A model generated the notes under the pieces. It was not told where the DNA came from and ran no database searches. It was given only the letters and a program-made list of their open reading frames with translations. 38,175 nt of DNA. Origin: Akkermansia sp. Lineage in GTDB: Bacteria > Verrucomicrobiota > Verrucomicrobiia > Verrucomicrobiales > Akkermansiaceae. The stretch is taken from assembly GCA_030531305.1 (NCBI GenBank), contig JAUNNT010000017.1, positions 1 to 38,175 on the forward strand. Reading direction: 5' to 3'. Shown here piece by piece: positions 22,735 to 30,100 of this stretch. Numbering within the stretch: the first letter of the stretch is position 1; every line of letters starts with the position of its first letter. A program made the translations under genes and the position numbers.

Positions 22735-24240
22735 TTATTCGTTCTCGAGGGCGGCCTCCTCGGCCACGGCCTCGGCGGCCTGTTCCTGCTCCTCCTCGTC
22801 GGAGACCTTCTTGGCATCCGCCTCCGGGTTCTCGGTGACGAACATGCCCTTGGTGAGGATGATGGCGAGCGGGGAGATGACCGCCATGATCAGGTAGATG
22901 GTCCACATGAACTCCGGCGAGTGCCAGAAGTCGATGTGCATGGTGTCCATCTTGGCGGCGATGCCGTCATAGCAGAGGTAGGACACCAGCAGGCCGCCGA
23001 TGACGCCGTTGATGGGCTTGGCGATGAACATGGGCAGCGCGGAGAGCGACATGTAGGAGGCCACCTTGTCCTTGGGGGCCACGCGCGCCACGTATTCGGA
23101 GAAGCGCGGGCTGAACAGCAGCTCGCCGAACGCGAACACCAAAATCTGCAGGAAGATGGCCACGTAGTATGCCTGGCTGATGGTGGTGATGCCGGGGACG
23201 ATGAAGTAGCACTGCGGCGGGATGGCCATGAGGATGAGCGATGCGGCGGAGATGGACATGCCGGAAATCATCAGCTTCACCGTGGAGAACTTGTTGATGA
23301 TGGGGATGATGACAATCAGGCCCGTGATGATGACGAACGGGTTGAGCGAGTTCATGAAGCCCAGCTGGAAGTCGTCGCCTATCGTGCGGGTGTAGTACTG
23401 CGGCATCACCAGGAACTGCAGCGTGAACACCAGGCGCACGCCCAGCGTCAGCAGCAGGAACACGATGAGCTTCTGGAACGTGCGCTCCTTGGCCACCTCG
23501 CAGATGAGCTTGAGCGGGCGCCGGTTGGAGGTTTCGTGGCGGGAGACCTTCTCGTCCGGCTCCGCGAAGAAGTCCTCGTTGATGAAGCGGGTGAAGATGA
23601 ACGCGCAGACCGAGCAGCAGGTGCCCAGGTTCACCACCCACTGCAGGCCGTCCACGTCACCCTTCCATGCCAGCAGCGGGTCCACGATGGCGAATCCCGC
23701 CAGCAGGGCGCCGATGTTCATGAAGAGGTAGTAGAAGTTGAAGCCGGTGGGCCTGGCGCGCTTGGTGGTGAAGCGGCGGATGGAGGTGGTGATGCACGGG
23801 CTCATGAAGGCGGAGCCGAAGGACATGATGGCGATGCCACCCATCACGATGTAGCGCGAGGAGTCCTGCGAGAGCCCCAGCATGTGCATGCCGAAATCCG
23901 ACCCCAGGCCCAGGATGGCGCGCCCCGTGATGAGCAGGGCGAACCCGATGGCGTATGTCCTCTTCAGGCCGATGATGTCGCAGATGGTGCCCACGGCGAA
24001 CACGAACATGGAGAGGAACAGCGTGTACATGCCCACCCAGAACGGCGCGTCCGCGTCTCGGAAGCCGCAGTACTTGTTCAGGAAGAGGGCAAACACGATG
24101 ATGAGGGTGAAGTACGCCAGGCCGTCGAAGAACTGGATGAAGTTGGTCAGCCAGAAGTTCTTGCCGCACTCCTTCAGCACGCCGAACTCCGAGAAGTAGC
24201 GGGTGATGGGGTTCCCTGTCTTGGTATTGGTATCGCTCAT
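22735..24240 (-). CDS. MFS transporter of the POT/PTR peptide-transporter type
   Basis: The 501-residue protein has about 12-14 membrane segments. The stretch GFNFYYLFMNIGALL (about 167-180) matches the PTR2/POT signature (FYxxFNxG-like), and TKRARPTG just before it fits the loop that precedes that helix. POT transporters take up di- and tripeptides with protons; the usual N-terminal ExxER motif is not obvious, so the substrate is uncertain. The C-terminal tail is long and acidic (EEEQEQAAEAVAEEAALENE). The start at 24240 is 22 nt after the ilvD stop. An AATAACCAC motif lies in that gap. It is probably co-transcribed with ilvD and the two genes after it. Confidence 0.82.
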   Translation of the reverse strand: MSDTNTKTGNPITRYFSEFGVLKECGKNFWLTNFIQFFDGLAYFTLIIVFALFLNKYCGFRDADAPFWVGMYTLFLSMFVFAVGTICDIIGLKRTYAIGFALLITGRAILGLGSDFGMHMLGLSQDSSRYIVMGGIAIMSFGSAFMSPCITTSIRRFTTKRARPTGFNFYYLFMNIGALLAGFAIVDPLLAWKGDVDGLQWVVNLGTCCSVCAFIFTRFINEDFFAEPDEKVSRHETSNRRPLKLICEVAKERTFQKLIVFLLLTLGVRLVFTLQFLVMPQYYTRTIGDDFQLGFMNSLNPFVIITGLIVIIPIINKFSTVKLMISGMSISAASLILMAIPPQCYFIVPGITTISQAYYVAIFLQILVFAFGELLFSPRFSEYVARVAPKDKVASYMSLSALPMFIAKPINGVIGGLLVSYLCYDGIAAKMDTMHIDFWHSPEFMWTIYLIMAVISPLAIILTKGMFVTENPEADAKKVSDEEEQEQAAEAVAEEAALENE

Positions 24241-24262
24241 AGTATGATGTTGTGAAATGTGG

Positions 24263-25930
24263 TTATTGGAGGACGGCGCCGCGGCTGGCGTTGGCGGCCA
24301 TCCTGCGGTAGCGGTTGAGCCACTTGCCGGGTATCTCCTGCATGGTGGGCTGCCACACCGCGCGGCGCGCCGCGATTTCATCCTCTCCCAGCTCCGCGGT
24401 GATCGTGCGGTTCGGGATGTCGATGCTGATGATGTCGCCGTCCTTCAGCAGGCCGATGAGCCCGCCCTCCGCGGCTTCCGGGGAAACGTGGCCGATGCAC
24501 GCGCCGTGGGTGGCGCCGGAGAAGCGGCCGTCCGTGACGAGCGCCACGGAGTTGCCGAGGCCCTTGCCCATGATGTAGCTGGTGGGTGCGAGCATCTCCT
24601 GCATGCCGGGGCCGCCCTTGGGGCCCTCGTTGCGGATGACCACCACATCGCCGGGCTTCACGCGGTCCGCCAGGATACCGGCGCAGGCGTCCTCCTGGCT
24701 CTCGAAGATGACGGCGGGGCCGCGGTGCACCAGCATTTCCGGCAGCACGCCCGCCTTCTTCACGATGGCTCCCTGTTCCGCCAGGTTGCCGAAAAGCACG
24801 GCCAGCCCGCCGTCCGGAGAGTAGGCGTTGTCCACGGTGCGCACCACGGCGGGGTCCTGCGTGTGCAGGCCCTCCATCTGTTCGCCGAGGGTCTTGCCGC
24901 TCACGGTGGGAACATCCGTGTGCAGCGCGCCGGGAACGGCGTTCGCCTCCGCCAGCAGGGCCATGATGCCGCCCGCGCGCTGCAGGTCGTGCATGTGGTA
25001 GCGGGAGCTGGGGGCAATCTTGCAGATGTTCGGGGTGCGGCGGGAAATCTCGTCGATGCGGCGCAGGTCGTAGTCCAGCCCGGCCTCCGCGGCGAACGCC
25101 AGCGTGTGCAGCACGGTGTTGGACGAGCCGCCCATGGCCATGTCGCACGCGAACACGTTGTCGATGGACTTCTCCGTCACCAAATCGCGCGGCAGGGGGC
25201 CGCCCTGCAGGGCCATCTCCACAGCGCGGCGGGCGGCGGCGCGCCACAGCTCCTTGCGCTCGTCGGAAAGCGCGGGCAGCGTGCCGTTGCCCGGCAGCGC
25301 CAGGCCCAGCACCTCGCACAGGCAGTTCATGGAGTTGGCCGTGAACAACCCGGAGCAGGAACCCGCACCCGGGCACGCATGGCACTCCACAAAGTGCAGC
25401 TCGTCCTCGGAAATCTTGCCGGCCGTGCAGGCGGCCACCGCCTCGAACACGCTGTTGAGGTCCAGGTCCTCGCCGTTGCGGCCCTTGCCCACGGCCATGG
25501 GACCGCCGCTGCAGAAAATGGTGGGAATGTTGCAGCGCAGCGCGCCCATCACCATGCCCGGCACAATCTTGTCGCAGTTCGGAATGCAGATGCAGGCGTC
25601 GAACGCGTGCGCGGAGAGCATCGTCTCCACGCTGTCCGCTATCAGCTCGCGGCTCGCCAGCGAGTATTTCATCCCCGTGTGCGCCATCGCAATGCCGTCG
25701 CACACGCCGATCACGTTGAACTCGATGGGCGTGCCGCCTGCCTTGCGGACCTCATCCTTCACCAGCTCCGCCACCTTGTTCAGGTGCACGTGCCCCGGTA
25801 TCACCTCGGTGAAAGAATTGCAAATCGCGATAAACGGCTTGCGGATGTCCTCGTCCGTCATCCCCGTTGCACGCATCAGGCTGCGGTGCGGCGCCCGCTC
25901 GATTCCCGCCTTGGTCCTATCCGATAGCAT
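24263..25930 (-). CDS. ilvD: Dihydroxy-acid dehydratase
   Basis: The 555-residue protein is a full-length IlvD. It shows [18 protein letters not shown] with a cluster cysteine, and [20 protein letters not shown] with the other conserved cysteines; the C-terminal [22 protein letters not shown] is also diagnostic. The enzyme removes water from dihydroxy acids in valine, isoleucine and leucine synthesis, using a [2Fe-2S] or [4Fe-4S] cluster and Mg2+. It starts at 25930, 9 nt below a -10 hexamer, and heads a run of four minus-strand genes. The partners (a POT transporter, an ankyrin protein and a Sel1 lipoprotein) are not usual ilv neighbours. Confidence 0.96.
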   Translation of the reverse strand: MLSDRTKAGIERAPHRSLMRATGMTDEDIRKPFIAICNSFTEVIPGHVHLNKVAELVKDEVRKAGGTPIEFNVIGVCDGIAMAHTGMKYSLASRELIADSVETMLSAHAFDACICIPNCDKIVPGMVMGALRCNIPTIFCSGGPMAVGKGRNGEDLDLNSVFEAVAACTAGKISEDELHFVECHACPGAGSCSGLFTANSMNCLCEVLGLALPGNGTLPALSDERKELWRAAARRAVEMALQGGPLPRDLVTEKSIDNVFACDMAMGGSSNTVLHTLAFAAEAGLDYDLRRIDEISRRTPNICKIAPSSRYHMHDLQRAGGIMALLAEANAVPGALHTDVPTVSGKTLGEQMEGLHTQDPAVVRTVDNAYSPDGGLAVLFGNLAEQGAIVKKAGVLPEMLVHRGPAVIFESQEDACAGILADRVKPGDVVVIRNEGPKGGPGMQEMLAPTSYIMGKGLGNSVALVTDGRFSGATHGACIGHVSPEAAEGGLIGLLKDGDIISIDIPNRTITAELGEDEIAARRAVWQPTMQEIPGKWLNRYRRMAANASRGAVLQ

Positions 25931-25939
25931 TGCGCCCGC

Positions 25940-25968
25940 ATGCTACCACAACCCCTTCCGCTTTTCCA
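25940..25968 (-). promoter_or_regulatory. Promoter of ilvD
   Basis: On the minus strand: TGGAAA at 25968-25963 (weak -35), 17-bp spacer, TAGCAT at 25945-25940, 9 nt before the ATG. Confidence 0.55.
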
Positions 25969-26019
25969 GCATAAAACACCGTCCAGACCGCGCGCCGTAC
26001 GTCATACCCCCGTGGGGAA

Positions 26020-26054
26020 GATTTAGGATTGGGGATTTAGGATTTGGGATTTGT
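26020..26054 (+). repeat. GATTTNG-type heptamer array
   Basis: Five 7-nt units (GATTTAG, GATTGGG, GATTTAG, GATTTGG, GATTTGT) between ilvD and the toxin gene. It resembles the GGATTA arrays in sequence but has period 7. Confidence 0.75.
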
Positions 26055-26103
26055 TTGTGTGCATGCGTTGTGTGTACACGCACGGGGTGGTTTCGCCAAT
26101 CGC

Positions 26104-26150
26104 CCCGCAAGAAGGCCCAGCCGGTAACGGCTGGGCCTTGGTGAATCTTG
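26104..26150. repeat. 47-bp repeat with terminator-like hairpin, copy 1
   Basis: Identical over 47 bp to 27067-27113. It contains a 12-bp stem, AAGGCCCAGCCG (26112-26123) with its complement at 26128-26139 and a GTAA loop. It lies downstream of the minus-strand GNAT toxin gene, after the heptamer array and a small GTGCC/GGCAC palindrome (26150-26162), and may terminate that transcript. Confidence 0.9.
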
Positions 26151-26170
26151 TGCCGCAGGCACCTAACTTA

Positions 26171-26204
26171 CAAAATTGTAAATCGTCAATCGTCAATTGT
26201 AAAT
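26171..26204 (-). repeat. Heptamer array after the GNAT toxin gene
   Basis: Read on the minus strand it opens with ATTTACA, continues with two ATTGACG units and a second ATTTACA, and closes with ATTTTG. It begins 13 nt after the toxin stop and has the same opening and closing units as the array at 12401. Confidence 0.85.
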
Positions 26205-26217
26205 CCAATGCCTTCTC

Positions 26218-26739
26218 TCACACGCCCGTGGCTTCATCCACGGGGCGCGCCATTTGGTTGGACACATTGGGGAGGGAGACGAAGCCGAATTTTTTGTAGA
26301 ATTTCTTGACCCTCCTGTTAATGGTATCCACCATAATAAGGGCGCCGGCCCCCCTGGCGGCACGTCTCTGTATATCCTCAATGGCTTCTTGCAGGAGCTT
26401 TGTGCCGTAGCGGCGGCATTCATCATCCTTGCCGCTCCTCTGGTACTTGGCGTTGACTGCCAGCTCGCCTATTTTCCAGGCGGGTATCTCGAAGGTGACA
26501 TCGAAATGCCGCTGCTGCTCCGCTCTCAGTGCCGTTCCATCTATGGCGAACGGGGAGATTGCGTAAAAGCCCAGCACTTCCCGCGTGTCGCTGTCCATCA
26601 GCAAGGTAACGGCGCACAACCCCTTTTGGATGAAAGACGCCGCCCGGGCCTTCAAAAAATCGTCAAGCGCGGGCTCATTGCAGGTGAACGACTCCACATC
26701 GGCGGGAAAATCGCCGTAATTGACATATACCTCAGGCAT
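26218..26739 (-). CDS. GNAT-type toxin-like acetyltransferase
   Basis: The 173-residue protein has the GNAT layout of TacT/AtaT-like toxins: EVLGFYAISPFAIDG (about 54-68), the segment KIGELAVNAKYQRSGKDDECRRYGTKLLQEAI with the acetyl-CoA loop (R109-x-x-G-x-K), and NRRVKKFYKKFGF near 141-153 with the conserved tyrosine. Toxins of this group acetylate aminoacyl-tRNA and stop translation; the activity here is inferred from family and context. The upstream small basic protein gene overlaps it by 8 nt, a typical toxin-antitoxin arrangement. No separate promoter is seen. Confidence 0.75.
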   Translation of the reverse strand: MPEVYVNYGDFPADVESFTCNEPALDDFLKARAASFIQKGLCAVTLLMDSDTREVLGFYAISPFAIDGTALRAEQQRHFDVTFEIPAWKIGELAVNAKYQRSGKDDECRRYGTKLLQEAIEDIQRRAARGAGALIMVDTINRRVKKFYKKFGFVSLPNVSNQMARPVDEATGV

Positions 26740-26989
26740 TTTGGGAAGCCGTCAATCTGGGAATGGCAGCATTGAGCCGCTTGGCCTCCCGGGCGGCGGC
26801 ATTCGGTTCAAACGGCTTGCTGATGAGCCGGATGAGCATCTGTGCATCCGATTTGGAATAGCGCACAACGCTGACCACCTTCTTGCCCTTCTTGGTCTTG
26901 CTCACCGCCTTGAGCACATCACAGCGCCCCGCACGGCTGTCGGTGCGGCCGCGCGTGCGCATCCTGTTCCTGTCAAGGCTCGGTCTCAT
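26732..26989 (-). CDS. Putative antitoxin of the GNAT toxin
   Basis: An 85-residue, strongly basic protein (MRPSLDRNRMRTRGRTDSRA at the start, KTKKGKKVVSVVRYSKSDAQM in the middle). I cannot place it firmly in a family. The tail KPFEPNAAAREAKRLNAAI recalls the end of DUF1778-type antitoxins, which hold GNAT toxins. Support comes mainly from position: it precedes the toxin gene, overlaps it by 8 nt and has the only promoter. The frame extends 7 codons further upstream, but the ATG at 26989 fits the promoter spacing better. Confidence 0.6.
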   Translation of the reverse strand: MRPSLDRNRMRTRGRTDSRAGRCDVLKAVSKTKKGKKVVSVVRYSKSDAQMLIRLISKPFEPNAAAREAKRLNAAIPRLTASQNA

Positions 26990-26998
26990 TCCACCGCC

Positions 26999-27027
26999 AA
27001 TATAGCACAAGATTGCTCCCCTTTCAA
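26999..27027 (-). promoter_or_regulatory. Promoter of the toxin-antitoxin pair
   Basis: On the minus strand: TTGAAA at 27027-27022, 17-bp spacer, TATATT at 27004-26999, 9 nt before the ATG at 26989. It is one of the best matches in the window and predicts a near-leaderless mRNA. Confidence 0.75.
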
Positions 27028-27066
27028 GCCCACTGCCGCAAAAAAATCACATGCGGCCGTGAAACG

Positions 27067-27113
27067 CCCGCAAGAAGGCCCAGCCGGTAACGGCTGGGCC
27101 TTGGTGAATCTTG
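27067..27113. repeat. 47-bp repeat with terminator-like hairpin, copy 2
   Basis: Exact copy of 26104-26150. The 12-bp stem is 27075-27086 with 27091-27102. It lies downstream of the giant minus-strand gene, after a heptamer array and a small GCGGC/GCCGC palindrome (27113-27125), and may terminate that transcript. Confidence 0.9.
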
Positions 27114-27137
27114 CGGCGTAGCCGCCGAATTTTCAAA

Positions 27138-27165
27138 TAGTACCTAGTACATAGTACTTAGTACC
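27138..27165 (+). repeat. TAGTACN heptamer array after the giant gene
   Basis: Four perfect TAGTACN units with N = C, A, T, C. It begins 1 nt beyond the stop codon of the giant minus-strand gene. Confidence 0.9.
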
Positions 27166-27166
27166 T

Positions 27167-30100
27167 TCACTTGCGGCGTCTGCGGGCCGCGAGGGCCGCA
27201 AGCGCCAGCAAGCTCAGCGTGCTTGTGGTGGGTTCCGGCACGTTGCAGTAGATGGCGTATGTGCCCACGTTGCCGCCGTCGTTGGTGAACACCACGTAGT
27301 AGTGGTTCTCCTGCAGCTTGTTGTAGAACTGGTGCGCGTCCACCTTGTCGGCAGCCGTCAGCTCGCCGGGGTTGAAGGTGCCCGTCACGGTGCCGGTGGA
27401 ATCCTTGATCTCGAGCAGGTTGACATCGTAAACGAGCTTGTACATCCCGCCGATTTCCAGGTCCCACACGTTGCGCAGGTCGGCATCGGAGAGCTGCATG
27501 CCCGGGTTGATGGTGAGGGTGCTGCCCAGCTGCAGGCCCGTGCCGCCCGTGGCGGAGACATCCAGCGTGGAGCCGGCGGCCAGCTCCAGGTTGGCGTTCA
27601 GGGTGGCGCCCGCGTCAGCGGTGAGCGTGCCGCTCACGGTCACGGAAGCCTCCTGGGCGGCCTCGGCAATGCTGCCCGTGTACATGCTCACGGTCTTGCC
27701 GGCGCCGATTTCCAGGGTGTCCAGGTTGGCGGCGGCCATGTTCATGAACTGGATATCGCCGCTGGTGGCGATGACCTCCTTAAGGGCGGTGGGCTCCACG
27801 CCGGCGGTGAGGACGAGCGCGCCCTGACCGCCTTCGTAGCTGTTGTGGACGGCCCGCACGGAAAGCGAGTTCCCCACGGATGCACCCACGCCGTGCTCAT
27901 CCTCTGTGAGCGCCTCGGTGCGGATGTTCTGCACCGTGTCGGCGGCAACGGCGAAGAGCCTGTCGTCCAGCTTGTACTGAGTCTGCCCGGAGGATGCCGG
28001 GTGCATGTTGGTCAGGAACACGAAGTCTTCCGACGAGGTCGTGGCGGCCGTGAACTGCACCCTGTCGTCCACGCGGATGTATTGGGTGGCCCCAAGCGTG
28101 TTGTAGGGATTCATGTGCAGTTCCGTGTGCGTGTAACCCACGTCCGTGGTGCCGGAGGTAAGGGAGAGCATGCCCACGACGGCAGCCTGCGAGACTTCCG
28201 TCCTGATGGTGCCGGTGCCTATGCCGCTGGCGTCTCCCATATAGAGGATCGGCATGGCGCCGGAGCCGTCGCCGGCAAGGTCAATCTCGCCGACCAGGGT
28301 GTCAACAAACAGCTCGTTGGAAGCGTCGGCCGTTGCCGTGAGGACAACCTTCCGCAGCTGGCCGCCGGAGCCATCCTTGATGTATGAGAGGTAGTTGAAG
28401 TTTGCACCCTCCATGTAGTAGGTGGTGTAATCCACGCCCTTGCCCTCGCCCGTCTGCATGTGCATGGCCAAGCCGTCCTCGTAGATTTCGTACATGTCCC
28501 CGTTCAGGATGGCCTTGTGGTCGTTCGCAGCCACGGTGCCGGTTCCGCTGGTGAGCTGCAACGTGTCCAGCCCGGTGCCGCGGAAGAAACCGGGTTGCTT
28601 CTCAAAGGTCAGCTCGCCGTACTCGTTGACGTAGAATGTGCGGTCCAGCTCGGCCGCCAGGTTGGTCACCGTGAGGTCGCTGTTGAGGGTGATGGTGCCG
28701 TTGTTGGCGATGGGCGCGCTGCCGGTGTAGGTGATCTTGCCGCCCAGCACCAGGTTGCCGCCGGTCACCCCGATGGTTCCCAGGCTGGCGGCGGTGCCGG
28801 AGGAGTTGCTCAGCGTGAGCGTGCCGGAGTTCACGGTCACCGCGCCGTTCATGGCGCTCAGGTCGCCGTTGAACGTCTGGCTGCCCGCGCCGGACATCGT
28901 CAGGTTCACACCGCTGAGCACCTTGATGGCCGTGGTGTAGGAATCCGACGCCGCCGAACCCGTGAACTCCAGCGTGCGGGGTGTGCCGTCCGAGGCGCTG
29001 TTCAGGTAGGTGGCCGCACCGGCGTTTGGCGTATCGGCAAGCGCTGAGGCACTGCCGCTGGCCAGGGCGTAGGAATTCGCGTTAGTGATGTTGCTTCCAT
29101 CCTTCAGACCCTTCATCTGCACAACATTGCTGTTGATCAGGATACCCACCGCCTCGCTGTTGTGGGTTCCAGTGAGGGAAGCCTGCACAACCGCGTCCGC
29201 GGCGGAATACTTGTCGTTGAACTCCGCCAGCAGCACGCGGTTGGCGCCGGTGCCCACGCGCTCAAGGGCAAGCGTGCCGTGGAACTTGGTCAACTCGGAC
29301 TCGGTGGCGCTGCCACCGATCGAGAAGGTGTTGCGGGCTGAGAAGCCCGAATTCGCCTTCAGCGTGAGCGTGCCGGTGCCAGAAATGGAATCCAGCTTCA
29401 CCGTGCCGCCGTTGCTGAGCGTCTGGATGGTGGCGTTGGCGCCGTCCAGCACCACTGCTCCCATGCCAAACTCCATGATGGGCGTATAGGAGCCTGCGTG
29501 GAGGTCGACCGTCACATTGTTCCCCAGGTGGATGGTGCCGCCCTCGCTCGATGCGCCCGTGAGGCGCATGGCGCCTGTCACCGTCAGCACAGACCCGCTC
29601 TTCATATCGAGCGTGCCGTTGGCGCCGCTATTAGAGGGGGAGTTCAGCAGCTGCGCCAGTTTCAGGGTGGCTCCGGCATCCAGCACGATCTTGGCACCGG
29701 CCACGGGGCCTATGTTCTTCCCGCTCAGGTCGCTATTGCCGCCAAAGTGCACGGTTGTGTTGTTACTCGTCACCAGCGCGTAGCTATCCCCCCCGGAATA
29801 GGCGAATCCACCGTTGAAATACACCGTGCCGGCAGTGATAGAGTTGCGCCCACCCGACAACGTCACCTTGCCGTTGAAGGTTTGGGTGCCGTTGCCGGAC
29901 TTGGTCAGCACTTTCGCGTCCGTGATGGCGCCGTCAAACACATAGGTTCCCGTGCCGTTCAGGGTGATGTTGGCGGTGGAGGCAATGTTGCCCGCGCCCG
30001 TCAGCCCGCCCAGGGTGACGTTGGCACCCAGCGTGGCGGTGTGCCCGGCGGTCACCTTAAACTCGCTCGCATTGATGGCCTTGCTGAATGCAGCATTCGC

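Noticed and set aside
21787..25927. Long plus-strand frames opposite the transporter and ilvD
   Set aside because: They are low-complexity His/Gly/Val-rich shadows of well-identified minus-strand genes.
20716..27165. Heptamer arrays as a CRISPR array
   Set aside because: Units are 7 bp with no spacers and no cas genes nearby.
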